This document shows, one piece after another, positions 26,242-35,388 of a stretch of 64,000 nt of DNA; the stretch's first letter is position 1; every line of letters starts with the position of its first letter. Origin of the DNA: Novibacillus thermophilus (lineage in GTDB: Bacteria > Bacillota > Bacilli > Thermoactinomycetales > Novibacillaceae); contig NZ_CP019699.1 in assembly GCF_002005165.1 (NCBI RefSeq), positions 868,001-932,000 of the forward strand, written 5' to 3'. The notes beneath the pieces were generated by a model that was not told where the DNA came from, made no database searches, and saw nothing but the letters and a program-made list of their open reading frames with translations. The position numbers were made by a program, and so were the translations under genes.

Positions 26242-27636
26242 TTAATAGGAATCAACGTGCCGCCGTAATCGCTTTGGCAGGTGGTTTTTCACGACTGTCC
26301 CCACTTGTTTCCCCCAGCCGAGGGGGAATCCGTCAACCGTGACAAGTGTCCACCCTTTTTGACTGCTTTTAGCCGTCACCGTTTCACCCCGGAGGTATGC
26401 GGCTACATCACCGATACGCTTCGACGAAAGGAATGTGACCAAACGCGCGTTTTGCTTTGTCAGCGCCATAGCTAAAGCGTGACTCGGCTCAAATCGGTTT
26501 TTCTTGAACTCACCGAGGTAAAGGCCAGGTCGCTTGACTCGAATTCCCCGCAAATCCGGTAAGTCGGGAGGAATGTCGTACAAGTGGGAGCCAAAAACGA
26601 TCCGCCGTTTTTCCGACAGCGGGGCGGTCAACGTATCCCGTTCAAATGTTCTCCACTTCTCAAGTAAATCGGCTGAAAGGGCTGCCTTGGGGTACCCCGT
26701 TTCCTTCGCAGGCGAGTCGGCATCACCCTGCTTTTTAAATACTGCGATAAAGTGCCCCTCCCCTTCCAACTGGTGGGGCCACAAGCGGGCAACGTGCTCG
26801 TTTAGCGTACGGGCACGCGTTTCTCGGGCAATTCCAGGTGTGAAGTGACGATGGTTTTGGGCTTTTTGCAACGTGAGATCAGGAAACGTGTGCAACAGAT
26901 AGTCGACGATCTCTTCGTTTTCCCGTGTGTTAAAGGTACACGTTGAGTAGACGAGACGCCCGCCTGGCCGCAGCATGGGAATGGCGGCGTCGAGTATCTC
27001 CCGCTGGCGTCGTGTGCATCCCAAAACGTGTTGGGGACTCCACTCGTTAACGGCGTCCGGATTTTTGCGAAACATCCCTTCACCGGAACAAGGAGCGTCG
27101 ACGAGGATTCGGTCGAAGAAGGCGGTAAACCGCGACGCCAGGCGCTGTGGGGACTCGTTTAAGACTGTTGCGTTGCAAACGCCACACCGCTCCAGATTTT
27201 CCGTCAGGACGTTCACCCGTTGGGAGTGAATCTCGTTCGAGATAAGCCAGCCCTGTCCACCCATTTTGGCCGCGATTTGGGTCGATTTCCCACCTGGAGC
27301 CGCACACAAATCGAGCACCCGTTCACCAGGCTGAGGGTCGAGCTGTTCCACGACGGCCATGGCACTCGGTTCTTGGATGTAATATAGCCCGGCGTCGTGA
27401 TAGGGGTGTTTTCCCGGGCTGTCTTTCGAACTGTAGTAAAAACCTGCGGGACACCATTCGACCGGTTTTAGATGAAACGGCACCATTTCCTTGAGTTCAG
27501 AGGGTGATACTTTTAGTGTGTTGGTCCGCAAACCGCGAACCGGCGATTTCGTGTAAGCGCGCATGAAAGCCCGGTAATCCGCCTCTCCGAGCAGCGTCCG
27601 CATCTGTTCTTTATAAGCGTTTGGTAATTCAGGCAT
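26242..27636 (-). CDS. RsmF-like rRNA (cytosine-C5)-methyltransferase
   Basis: A 464-residue NOP2/RsmB/RsmF family enzyme. The SAM-binding motif VLDLCAAPGGKSTQIAAKM is near residues 106-124; catalytic cysteines in DRILVDAPCSGEGMFRKNP and YSTCTFNTRENEEIVDYLL. The N-terminal RGLRTNTLKVSP and C-terminal RNA-binding extension (FKKNRFEPSHALAMAL) match RsmF. It would methylate a cytosine in 16S rRNA using SAM; the exact position is inferred from family only. The ATG is preceded by GGGGA. Confidence 0.88.
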   Translation of the reverse strand: MPELPNAYKEQMRTLLGEADYRAFMRAYTKSPVRGLRTNTLKVSPSELKEMVPFHLKPVEWCPAGFYYSSKDSPGKHPYHDAGLYYIQEPSAMAVVEQLDPQPGERVLDLCAAPGGKSTQIAAKMGGQGWLISNEIHSQRVNVLTENLERCGVCNATVLNESPQRLASRFTAFFDRILVDAPCSGEGMFRKNPDAVNEWSPQHVLGCTRRQREILDAAIPMLRPGGRLVYSTCTFNTRENEEIVDYLLHTFPDLTLQKAQNHRHFTPGIARETRARTLNEHVARLWPHQLEGEGHFIAVFKKQGDADSPAKETGYPKAALSADLLEKWRTFERDTLTAPLSEKRRIVFGSHLYDIPPDLPDLRGIRVKRPGLYLGEFKKNRFEPSHALAMALTKQNARLVTFLSSKRIGDVAAYLRGETVTAKSSQKGWTLVTVDGFPLGWGKQVGTVVKNHLPKRLRRHVDSY

Positions 27637-27723
27637 GTATGACGGTCCCCGTTTCTCGTATTTTTAATTACCAGTATACCTGACAGGTTACCCTTTAAAA
27701 ACCTCTCGCGGTTTTTGGTTCGC

Positions 27724-27753
27724 TTGACGGAGAGGCGTGAATCGATTTATAGT
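27724..27753 (+). promoter_or_regulatory. Promoter of glpD
   Basis: TTGACG (27724-27729), 18-bp spacer, TATAGT (27748-27753). It starts a leader of about 100 nt before glpD. Confidence 0.65.
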
Positions 27754-27786
27754 AAGGGTAAGTAAATACGGCACTTAAGAGACGAG

Positions 27787-27846
27787 GAGACACTGAGTCG
27801 GGCGAATCCGGAGGCGGATTCGTTTTAGCTCGGTGTCTCTTTTTAT
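27787..27846 (+). promoter_or_regulatory. glpD leader terminator (probable GlpP antitermination site)
   Basis: GAGACACTGAG pairs with CTCGGTGTCTC, enclosing an inner stem CGAATCC...GGATTCG, followed by TTTTTAT, between the promoter and the glpD start codon. In B. subtilis glpD the same arrangement is read through when GlpP binds glycerol 3-phosphate; that mechanism is inferred here. Confidence 0.75.
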
Positions 27847-27861
27847 ATGGGAGGAGCGAAA

Positions 27862-29517
27862 ATGAGTTTTTCCTATCAAACGCGAAATCGGCTGATTCAG
27901 GACATGGACAAAACGAAGTACGACCTGCTCGTCATCGGTGGTGGAATTACCGGTTGTGGCATTGCGTTAGACGCCGTGCTTCGCGGCTTAAATGTCGTCT
28001 TGGTCGATCAGGGGGACTTTGCCGGGGGAACGAGCAGCCGTTCGACGAAACTCGTACACGGTGGACTGCGCTATTTGGCCAAAGGAGAGATTCGTTTAGT
28101 CCGCGAAGCTGGGCGAGAGCGGAACGCGTTGTTGAATATTGCGCCCCATCTTGTGACGCCGATGCCGTTTATCATCCCGACCAGTCGCAAATTGGCGGGG
28201 GCGATGTCGTACTACCCGATGACGCTCGGACTGCGGTTGTACGACCATCTGGCCGACGTGCGCCGGTATGAGCGGCGTGTCATGCTGAAACCGGACCAAA
28301 TCGAACAAGCAGAGCCAATGCTTGCCGGTGCGGATATGGTTGGCGGCGGCAGATATTACGAATACGTCACAGACGACGCCCGCCTCACGTTAGAAGTGGC
28401 TAAGACGGCACATGAAAACGGCGGACACGTGCTCAATTACGTTGAGGTTGTAGATCTTGTCATCACAAATGGGCGTTGCCACGGGGCGAAAGTGCGCGAT
28501 GTGCTGTCCGGCAAGGAATGGGAGATTCAAGCAGAAACAGTGGTGAATGCCGCAGGGCCTTGGGTCGATGACATTCGCCGCAAAGACGCTGTTCGTCCTC
28601 GGGGTAAGCGTCTGTTTCATTCCAAGGGCGTTCACATTGTGTTGGACCGCCGAGAGCTTCCTGTCACCCATGCGGTGACTCTTCTGCCTTCCGACGGAAG
28701 AATCGTGTTTGTCATCCCCCGGGGCCGCTTTACGTACGTCGGTACGACAGACACATCCTACCGCGGTGACCTTCGCAACCCTGTTCCAACGCAGGAAGAT
28801 GTGGCGTATTTGATCGATGTGTTAAACGAAGGGTTCCCGAAGCATTCGTTTAATAAGAGCCAAGTCTTGTCTTCGTGGGCGGGCATTCGTCCCCTCATTC
28901 ACGAAGAGGGGAAAAAACCGGGGGAAATTTCCCGCGCAGACGAAATGATAACGAGTGAGACCGGTCTGATTTCCATTGCTGGGGGTAAATTGACAGCTTA
29001 CCGTAAAATGGCAGAACGCGTCGTCAATCACGTGATCCGAGTGCTTCAAGCAAAAGGGCGGGCCACACGTGTGAAACCGTGTCAGACCCTCACGACACCT
29101 TTAACCGGTGTGAAGGGGATCGCGGGAACATTTGAATCGTTTAAATTGAGGAAAAGAGCTGAATTAGAGCAAAAAGGGTTTCAAAGGGAGACGGCCGAAC
29201 GATTGGTGACGACATACGGGCGACATGTGGATCTCGTGGTGGCGATTCACGAGGAAGACGATGAACAGTTCCACCGCGACTTGTTGGCGGCTGACGTCCG
29301 TTACGCCGTCTGGCACGAGCAGGCGTTAACGGTGTGCGATGTGCTAGAGCGCCGCCATCCCCTGTTCTTGTTTTCTCACGACCAGGGGCGTTCCGCCATT
29401 GAACCGGTTGCGAAACTCATGGGCGACATGTTAGGCTGGTCTCCCACCAGGATCCATGAGGAGATATGGAAGGCGCAGGAGTCTGTTGAGAGACGGAACA
29501 AGTGGAAAGGGGAATGA
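27862..29517 (+). CDS. glpD: Aerobic glycerol-3-phosphate dehydrogenase
   Basis: A 551-residue membrane-associated FAD enzyme oxidising glycerol 3-phosphate to dihydroxyacetone phosphate and passing electrons to menaquinone. FAD motif LLVIGGGITGCGIALDA near residue 20, then DFAGGTSSRSTKLVHGGLRYL (GlpD signature), VVNAAGPWVDDIR, YVGTTDTSYRGDL and the C-terminal DAO_C helical domain. The ATG at 27862 follows GGGAGGAG. It is preceded by an antitermination leader, so expression should depend on glycerol 3-phosphate. No glpF or glpK is in the window. Confidence 0.95.
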   Translation: MSFSYQTRNRLIQDMDKTKYDLLVIGGGITGCGIALDAVLRGLNVVLVDQGDFAGGTSSRSTKLVHGGLRYLAKGEIRLVREAGRERNALLNIAPHLVTPMPFIIPTSRKLAGAMSYYPMTLGLRLYDHLADVRRYERRVMLKPDQIEQAEPMLAGADMVGGGRYYEYVTDDARLTLEVAKTAHENGGHVLNYVEVVDLVITNGRCHGAKVRDVLSGKEWEIQAETVVNAAGPWVDDIRRKDAVRPRGKRLFHSKGVHIVLDRRELPVTHAVTLLPSDGRIVFVIPRGRFTYVGTTDTSYRGDLRNPVPTQEDVAYLIDVLNEGFPKHSFNKSQVLSSWAGIRPLIHEEGKKPGEISRADEMITSETGLISIAGGKLTAYRKMAERVVNHVIRVLQAKGRATRVKPCQTLTTPLTGVKGIAGTFESFKLRKRAELEQKGFQRETAERLVTTYGRHVDLVVAIHEEDDEQFHRDLLAADVRYAVWHEQALTVCDVLERRHPLFLFSHDQGRSAIEPVAKLMGDMLGWSPTRIHEEIWKAQESVERRNKWKGE

Positions 29518-29591
29518 GGGGTAAAAGGGTGTCCGTTTGTCTGCATTTTTGCTAAAGTATAGAGGGAGACTGACTGGGAGGAGCAAGCGGA

Positions 29592-30728
29592 TTGATTACA
29601 ACCATTTTGTTTGACGTCGACGGCGTTTTTTTGAGTGAGGAGCGTTGTTTTGACGCCTCTGCTTTATCTGTGTGGGAGCTGCTGCACAGTTCGGACTACT
29701 TGGGGCTTTCAGGTGAGCGATTTTCAACGGCGCTCGAGGAAAGGGATATTCGGCGCATTCGGAAGCTCGTGTTCGCCCATGACGATACGCTCAACTTTGT
29801 GAAAAACCGCGGGATCAACTCAAACTGGGACATGGTGTTTATGACGACAGCCCACCAACTGCTGCATCTGCTACAGAAATTGATGCCTACTCACGAAGAA
29901 ACGGTCCGCAAACTTTTGCACCAGGGCATCGGCCGCGAAGAGTTGCAGCAGATTGGCCACATCGTACGGGAGGAAGGCATTTCATTCGCTCCTGATTACA
30001 CCTTATTCGTCCCCGACTTCTCGTCGACAAAGGCAGAAAAACAAGCCGTTATCCGTCATTTGAACGTATTGGCCGAAGAATGGTTCGGAGTAAAAACAGA
30101 GATGTTCTCCCGGGACCATCCACTTTGGGAGTTGGGCCGCACCGTTTATCAAGAGTGGTATTTAGGGGACGCCTACTTCGAACAATCGGAAGGCAGTCGC
30201 CCGCAAACGCCGGGAAAGAAAGGGTTCTTAGAGAACGAGATTCCGCTCGCTGAACCGGATGAGATTCGAGCTTTATTGCGTGATTTACGCAGCCGAGGGA
30301 TCAGACTCGGTATCGGGACAGGTAGGCCGCGCCTAGAAACGGACGTGCCCTTTCAAGTCTTCGGTTTTTCGGAGTACTTTCATCCGAAACACGTGGCGAC
30401 GGCTTCGGAAGTTCTCAAGGCTGAAGACGCTTTTCCAGAAAAAAGTCCCCTCGGCAAACCGCAACCGTACACGTACATGAAAGCTTTGCTGGGCACTGAG
30501 GTACCGGATCGACGTGTGATCGAAACACCGTTACCCCTTGAAAACGGGAAAGAGGTGCTCATTGTCGGAGATTCGGTGGCCGATTACATGGCGGCTCAAA
30601 GTATGGGCTGTCGCTTTGCCGCTACACTGACCGGTTTGTCGGGAAAAGAAGCGCGTAGCAAATTTGAACACCTACAGGCTGACTACATCTGTGATGACGT
30701 CTTACAACTGCGACATGTTTTGCTGTAA
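29592..30728 (+). CDS. Large HAD family hydrolase
   Basis: A 378-residue protein, much longer than ordinary HAD phosphatases. Motif I ILFDVDGVFLSEE at residues 5-17; motif II LGIGTGRPRLETDVPF near 240; motif IV VLIVGDSVADYMAAQSMGC near 325. Between I and II lies an insert of about 200 residues, mostly helical, too large for a standard cap. Substrate unknown. TTG start with GGGAGGAG 8 nt upstream. It follows glpD by 74 bp and may share its transcript. Confidence 0.78.
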   Translation: MITTILFDVDGVFLSEERCFDASALSVWELLHSSDYLGLSGERFSTALEERDIRRIRKLVFAHDDTLNFVKNRGINSNWDMVFMTTAHQLLHLLQKLMPTHEETVRKLLHQGIGREELQQIGHIVREEGISFAPDYTLFVPDFSSTKAEKQAVIRHLNVLAEEWFGVKTEMFSRDHPLWELGRTVYQEWYLGDAYFEQSEGSRPQTPGKKGFLENEIPLAEPDEIRALLRDLRSRGIRLGIGTGRPRLETDVPFQVFGFSEYFHPKHVATASEVLKAEDAFPEKSPLGKPQPYTYMKALLGTEVPDRRVIETPLPLENGKEVLIVGDSVADYMAAQSMGCRFAATLTGLSGKEARSKFEHLQADYICDDVLQLRHVLL

Positions 30729-30734
30729 AAAAGA

Positions 30735-30778
30735 AGGGACTGCCGTCAGTCGGAACGTTTCGGCTGAACGGCAGCCCT
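30735..30778. terminator. Bidirectional terminator between HAD gene and sodA
   Basis: AGGGACTGCCGTCAGTCG (30735-30752) pairs with CGGCTGAACGGCAGCCCT (30761-30778); an A run at 30727-30732 gives the minus-strand transcript a U tail. Confidence 0.75.
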
Positions 30779-30805
30779 TTACCTTTGTCCGAATGTCGCA
30801 ATCTG

Positions 30806-31420
30806 TTATTTGGCCGCGTCAAAACGTTTGGCCACTTCATCCCAATTGACGACATTCCAGAATGCGTTAATGTATTCCGGACGCCTGTTTTGATACTTCA
30901 AGTAGTAAGCGTGCTCCCAAACGTCGAGTCCGAGGATCGGGGTGTTGCCGTCCATCACGGGAGTGTCTTGGTTCGGCGTGCTCGTCACGGCCAATTTCCC
31001 GTCTTTGTCCACGATCAACCATGCCCAGCCGCTACCAAAACGACCGGCAGCTTGAGCGGCGAATTCTTCTTTGAACTTGTCAAAGCTGCCGAATGTGCTG
31101 TTAATGGCATCGGCAAGGGCTCCGCTCGGCTCACCTCCGCCATTTGGGCTCAAAATTTGCCAGAAGAGCGTGTGGTTCGAGTGTCCTCCTCCGTTATTGC
31201 GCACTGCTGTGCGGATGCTTTCCGGCACACTGTCAAGGGAGGCTAACAGGTCGTTGACACTTTTTTCGGCCAGAGCAGCTTGTCCTTCTAACGCAGCGTT
31301 CAGTTTGTCTACATACGTCGCATGGTGTTTGCCGTGGTGAATACGCATCGTCTGTTCATCGATGTAAGGTTCCAGCGCATTGTAATCGTAGGGAAGTGCC
31401 GGCAATTCGTGCTTTGCCAT
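30806..31420 (-). CDS. sodA: Manganese superoxide dismutase
   Basis: A 204-residue enzyme dismutating superoxide in the cytoplasm. Metal ligands are His28, His83, Asp166 and His170 (the last two in [18 protein letters not shown]). The [10 protein letters not shown] segment and a glycine-rich [13 protein letters not shown] are those of Mn enzymes. ATG at 31420 with GGAGG 9 nt upstream. Own promoter and terminator. Confidence 0.96.
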   Translation of the reverse strand: MAKHELPALPYDYNALEPYIDEQTMRIHHGKHHATYVDKLNAALEGQAALAEKSVNDLLASLDSVPESIRTAVRNNGGGHSNHTLFWQILSPNGGGEPSGALADAINSTFGSFDKFKEEFAAQAAGRFGSGWAWLIVDKDGKLAVTSTPNQDTPVMDGNTPILGLDVWEHAYYLKYQNRRPEYINAFWNVVNWDEVAKRFDAAK

Positions 31421-31465
31421 GATGAACATCCTCCTTAATATGTAATCTTGGTCTTTCCTTAAATT

Positions 31466-31494
31466 ATTATGAACAAATTAAGGGAATAAATCAA
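31466..31494 (-). promoter_or_regulatory. Promoter of sodA
   Basis: Minus-strand TTGATT (31489-31494), 17-bp spacer, CATAAT (31466-31471). Confidence 0.55.
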
Positions 31495-31558
31495 CTTTAC
31501 CGTTTAGTAAGTTAACTGTCTCCCACCAAAAAATTCCGGTTTATCCAATAATCCCATA

Positions 31559-31587
31559 TTGCCCGTTTTAGAGTGTCTGCTTATAAT
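31559..31587 (+). promoter_or_regulatory. Promoter upstream of sleB-like gene
   Basis: TTGCCC (31559-31564), 17-bp spacer, TATAAT (31582-31587). It looks like a vegetative sigma-A promoter; sporulation sigma-G boxes, expected for sleB, were not clear. Confidence 0.5.
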
Positions 31588-31676
31588 GGGCGCTGATTAC
31601 CGTCGTGGCGGTAACCGTACAGCGAACGAGTGCGAGTCTCGCTGCAAGTGATCATCATCGCATTAGGAGGTATTCG

Positions 31677-32339
31677 ATGATTTGGAAAAAATGCGGTCGC
31701 ATCTGTCTTGCATTCATCGTGCTCGCCTCTGTTTTGTTGGCGCCGGTGATGACGGATGATGCTGATGCGCATGCTCCAAGAAAGCTGTCTTACGGAAGTG
31801 AAAACGGTGATGTATGGGATTTGCAGTATAGATTGAGGTTGCTCGGCTACTACAAATTAAAGCTGGACGGACAATTCGGCATCCACACGAGTCAAGCCGT
31901 CAAGCGATTTCAAAGAGACTACGGTTTGAAAGTGGATGGTATTGTCGGCCCTGCTACTTGGCGAACCCTCAAAAAAGTGAGCCTTTCCCTCAATGAAGTA
32001 GAATGGGTCGCCCGGGCGGTACACGGGGAGGCCCGCGGTGAGTCGTACGCGGGAAAGGTAGCTGTTGCGGCGGTGATTATGAACCGAATTGCGTCAGACC
32101 AATTTCCGAATACGGCAAAAGGGGTTATTTTTGAACCGGGTGCATTCACGGCCGTCGATGACGGTCAAATTTGGTTGACACCTGACGACGAAGCCCGGCT
32201 TGCTGTGCGAGACGCTGTAAGGGGCTGGGACCCGACACACGGTTCGCTGTACTACTTTAACCCCGAAACCGCCACGTCACCCTGGATTTGGGGGCGTCCC
32301 CAAACCGTTCAAATCGGAAAACACATTTTCGCCCATTAA
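31677..32339 (+). CDS. sleB: Spore cortex-lytic enzyme SleB-like
   Basis: A 220-residue secreted hydrolase: signal peptide to about residue 37, peptidoglycan-binding domain about 38-100 (LSYGSENGDVWDLQYRLRLLGYY, GIHTSQAVKRFQRDYGLKVDGIVGPATW), then a hydrolase_2 (SleB/CwlJ) domain with ARAVHGEARGESYAGKVAVAAVIMNR, AFTAVDDGQIWLTP and GSLYYFNPETATS. The glutamate in HGEARGE is the conserved catalytic residue. It degrades cortex muramic-lactam peptidoglycan at germination. The usual partner ypeB is not adjacent, so a vegetative role cannot be excluded. ATG follows TTAGGAGG. Confidence 0.85.
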   Translation: MIWKKCGRICLAFIVLASVLLAPVMTDDADAHAPRKLSYGSENGDVWDLQYRLRLLGYYKLKLDGQFGIHTSQAVKRFQRDYGLKVDGIVGPATWRTLKKVSLSLNEVEWVARAVHGEARGESYAGKVAVAAVIMNRIASDQFPNTAKGVIFEPGAFTAVDDGQIWLTPDDEARLAVRDAVRGWDPTHGSLYYFNPETATSPWIWGRPQTVQIGKHIFAH

Positions 32340-32348
32340 TTACGAGGA

Positions 32349-32395
32349 GCTGTCCAGAAAGTCAGTGCTCGCTGACTTCCTGGACAGCTTTTTTT
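32349..32395 (+). terminator. Strong terminator after sleB
   Basis: GCTGTCCAGAAAGTCAG pairs with CTGACTTCCTGGACAGC, followed by seven T. Confidence 0.9.
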
Positions 32396-32509
32396 ACATA
32401 GAGAAGGACTCCAGTCTTCCCCCGCGTTTTAACCTAAACGTGATGCCTTTTCCACACACATAAACCAGGAGTGAAGATTAAACACTACTTGAGGAAAGGT
32501 GGTGTCAGT

Positions 32510-32791
32510 ATGGCTAGCAGAAGGAGACTTCTCGTCCCGGAGTCGCGCGAAGCGTTAGACAAATTGAAAGCCCAAGTCATAAGCCGCCAAATTGGGCGCT
32601 CAATTTCAGCTGAAAGGGCTAAATTTGAAGCAGCGAAGCACGTCGGTGTTCCGCTGTCAAAGGGATACAACGGAGATTTAAAAACGAAGAGCGCAGGGAA
32701 GATTGGCGGGGTCATCGGTGGGCAAATGGTCAAAGAACTCGTGCGAATGGCCCAAGAGAGCTTGATAAACGAAAAAAAGCGTCCACACTGA
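32510..32791 (+). CDS. Alpha/beta-type small acid-soluble spore protein
   Basis: A 93-residue DNA-binding spore protein. LLVPESREALDKLKAQV corresponds to the first SASP helix and GGVIGGQMVKELVRMAQESL to the conserved C-terminal helix; GVPLSKGYNGDLKTKSAGKIGG is the linker. It differs from the common SASPs in a basic N-terminus (MASRRR), a longer middle (RSISAERAKFEAAKHV) and loss of the usual GPR cleavage pentapeptide. AAAGGTGG lies 7 nt before the ATG. Binds and protects spore DNA, if expressed in the forespore. Confidence 0.78.
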   Translation: MASRRRLLVPESREALDKLKAQVISRQIGRSISAERAKFEAAKHVGVPLSKGYNGDLKTKSAGKIGGVIGGQMVKELVRMAQESLINEKKRPH

Positions 32792-32938
32792 CGGTTCAGC
32801 GTGTTATAAAATGTCCGTCGGAATGCCCGCGATTTTGTCTAGAATCCGCGGTTTGTGGAGAAAAGCAGGAATTTCTTCTTCACAGCAAGAAGTGTAAAGT
32901 TGTGCACATGTCATCTTTTGTGACGGGAGATGAACGCA

Positions 32939-33889
32939 ATGGGCAGTATTGCAGACGTTCCGGGCATTCGCGTCGGTCATGCGGAAAACAAGGAAGCATT
33001 GACAGGGTGTACCGTTGTATTGGCAGGCGAAGGAATGGTGTGCGGTGTCGACGTAAGAGGTTCTGCTCCGGGAACGCGGGAGACGGATTTGCTTGCACCC
33101 GTGAATGCAGTCGAGGAAGTTCACGCCGTCGTCCTCAGTGGCGGCAGTGCCTTTGGATTGCAAGCGGCTACGGGAGCGATGGATTATTTAGAAGAACAGG
33201 GTAAAGGACTTGAGACAGGTTACGCGCACGTTCCCATCGTTCCCTCCGCTATATTGTACGATTTAAGCGTCGGGGACGCATCCGTGCGCCCTGATCGCGA
33301 GATGGGATATCGCGCTTGCCAGGCGGCAGATGTCCATGTCCCGGTCGGAAATGTAGGAGCGGGATGCGGTGCTACGGTGGGGAAAGCACTCGGCATGGAT
33401 CGAGCGATGAAAGCCGGTTTGGGAACCGCATCCGTCCGGTTGCCCGACGGTTTAATCGTGGGGGCCATCGTCGCCGTAAATGCTTACGGTCATGTGGTTG
33501 ATCCGGCAACGGGAAAGATTTTAGCTGGTCCGCGCGGAGAAGACGGCACGATTTTGGATTCTGTCCAGTTAATGCGCCGCAGTGGGAAGGAACAAAACGC
33601 TTTTCCAGGCATGAATACGACCATCGGCGTCGTCGCCACGAATGCGAAGCTGTCGAAAACGCGGGCAACGAAGGTTGCCCAAATGGCACACGACGGCCTC
33701 GCCAGAACGACATTCCCTGCCCATACGATGTTGGACGGCGACACGTTGTTCGCTTTAGCGGGGGGAGAGATCCAAGCTTCTGTCGATTTAGTGGGGGCCC
33801 TCGCAGCGAATGTGGTGGCCGAGGCTATCGTTCAAGGTGTTACGTCGGCCACAGGGGTAAAAGGTCTTCCGGCTGCAGGGGATTTGTGA
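32939..33889 (+). CDS. P1 family peptidase (DmpA/L-aminopeptidase D-esterase type)
   Basis: A 316-residue N-terminal nucleophile hydrolase precursor. Markers: SIADVPGIRVGHAENKEALTGCTVVL, GSAPGTRETDLLAP, VVLSGGSAFGLQAATGAMDYLE and GNVGAGCGATVGK. Autocleavage should occur before the threonine in PGMNTTIGVVATNAKL, leaving that threonine as nucleophile. It removes N-terminal or beta-amino acids from small peptides or amides. Start at ATG 32939, 9 nt from GGGAG; an ATG at 32930 abuts the site. Confidence 0.85.
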   Translation: MGSIADVPGIRVGHAENKEALTGCTVVLAGEGMVCGVDVRGSAPGTRETDLLAPVNAVEEVHAVVLSGGSAFGLQAATGAMDYLEEQGKGLETGYAHVPIVPSAILYDLSVGDASVRPDREMGYRACQAADVHVPVGNVGAGCGATVGKALGMDRAMKAGLGTASVRLPDGLIVGAIVAVNAYGHVVDPATGKILAGPRGEDGTILDSVQLMRRSGKEQNAFPGMNTTIGVVATNAKLSKTRATKVAQMAHDGLARTTFPAHTMLDGDTLFALAGGEIQASVDLVGALAANVVAEAIVQGVTSATGVKGLPAAGDL

Positions 33890-33982
33890 TATAAAGAGTG
33901 AATAAGCAAGTTGTCAGGCGACACAGCGAAACTTTTTTTCCTTTTTTTCGTCTATAATTAGTGATAAGGGGGGATTTCATCA

Positions 33983-34870
33983 GTGATGAAACGCGTGACA
34001 AAACTGGGTCTTTTGGGTGCGCTGTTTGCTGTCTTTACTTTGTTGCTCCCGCCGGCGGCCTTTGCCGATGCCGTTGTAGGGGAAACAGTCGTCACGCTGG
34101 GAGCGGATCTGTCAAGTGAACAGCGCCAGCAACTGTTAGACGAGATGGGTGTCGATGCAGAGTCGGTACAGGTGCTGGAAGTCACGAACGAAGAGGAGCA
34201 TCGGTACTTAGGAGATTACCTCAGCGCTGCCACGATTGGTTCCCGCGCCATTTCTTCGGCGAAAATTACATTGACTGAAGAAGGTTCAGGGATCAATGTC
34301 GATACGAACAACATCTCACACATCTCTAATTCCATTTATGCCAATGCGATGGTCACCGCCGGTGTCAAAGATGCCGACGTTTACGTTACAGCACCGTTTG
34401 AGGTGTCTGGAACGGCCGGTTTGACCGGCATACTGAAGGCCTTTGAAGCGGCGATGGACGAAGAGATTAGTGAAGAGCAGAAAAAAGTGGCCAACGAAGA
34501 GATGGTCAAAACGTCTGAGCTCGGCGAAAAGTACGGAGATGAGAAAATTGCCGAGTTGATGATGCGCTTGAAAGAGCAGCTCGCCGAAAACAAACCGGAG
34601 ACGAGAGAAGAAATGCGGCAGCTCGTCATCAATGTGGCGGGTGACCTCAATATCAACTTGAGCGATTCGGATGTCGACTTGATTACTGACTTGTTAACGC
34701 GAATTTCTGAGTTGAATATCGATTGGAATCAGTTAGGAAAACAAGTCGACAAAATTCGCAACAACTTAGATGAGATATTGGATTCACCGGAAACGCGGAA
34801 CTTTATCGAACGAGGGTTAGATCTCTTGCGCGCCGTCATTGATTGGCTTGCCAGCTTGTTTGGAGGCTGA
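33983..34870 (+). CDS. DUF1002 protein (YpuA-like), secreted
   Basis: A 295-residue protein with a signal peptide (LLGALFAVFTLLLPPAAFADA) and a DUF1002 body: VVGETVVTLGADLSSEQRQQLLDEMGV, then GSRAISSAKITLTEEGSGINVDTNNISHISNSIYANAMVTAGVKDADVYVTAP-like stretches and a helical C-terminus. B. subtilis YpuA has the same layout; its function is unknown to me. GTG start at 33983 follows GGGGGG by 9 nt; ATG at 33986 is possible. A TATAAT box is 25 bp upstream and a terminator follows. Confidence 0.82.
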   Translation: MMKRVTKLGLLGALFAVFTLLLPPAAFADAVVGETVVTLGADLSSEQRQQLLDEMGVDAESVQVLEVTNEEEHRYLGDYLSAATIGSRAISSAKITLTEEGSGINVDTNNISHISNSIYANAMVTAGVKDADVYVTAPFEVSGTAGLTGILKAFEAAMDEEISEEQKKVANEEMVKTSELGEKYGDEKIAELMMRLKEQLAENKPETREEMRQLVINVAGDLNINLSDSDVDLITDLLTRISELNIDWNQLGKQVDKIRNNLDEILDSPETRNFIERGLDLLRAVIDWLASLFGG

Positions 34871-34896
34871 GATGTGGTGGCACAACCGTTGTGAAC

Positions 34897-34926
34897 CCGT
34901 CCTGATGTTAAAGGACGGTTTTTTTT
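34897..34926 (+). terminator. Terminator of ypuA-like gene
   Basis: CCGTCCT (34897-34903) pairs with AGGACGG (34912-34918), followed by eight T. Confidence 0.88.
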
Positions 34927-35022
34927 GTTTACGACATTAAGGAGGACTGTCCCGACACAAAGCCGTTTGGGACGGCGCGGCTACTCGACGTATAAAGAGT
35001 GTCTAGAAGAGTGCCGAGGACG

Positions 35023-35377
35023 AATGGTGGAAAGCGGATGGACCTTCCTTTGGCGGGAGAAACTAAAGATAGGCTTGCCAGGGGAGGGAGGGTTTGTTTG
35101 TTTGTTTGTACACGGGATTCCGTTTCGATATGTGCCGTTCCACTACCCTGTATTAACTGCGTCACGTAAGACTTCAATCCGATCGCGCGAGCAACTAGAC
35201 GATGCGCGACACTTGATCGAGCAGTTTGGATTCGAGCCAGTACACTTTTTGCGTCCAAGCAATTCATTCCCCCTCGCCGCCTGTATGGAATCGTGTTTTC
35301 ACTTTGGAGATACGCTCTTGTTCTTTAATACCCTGCCGTTTCCCCGTCTCCAACTGAGTGCGCACGAGTGGGGGTGA
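35023..35377 (+). CDS. Unidentified ORF upstream of gerE
   Basis: An open frame of 117 residues from ATG 35023 (GAGGACG close upstream); the frame stays open back to 34925. It starts MVESGWTFLWREKL and ends LPFPRLQLSAHEWG, with three cysteines and many aromatic residues; there is no signal peptide and no family I recognise. B. subtilis has ysmA in this place; this is not a YsmA homologue. Possibly spurious or a fast-evolving spore gene. It overlaps nothing else. Confidence 0.35.
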
Positions 35378-35388
35378 GGGAAGTGGAT

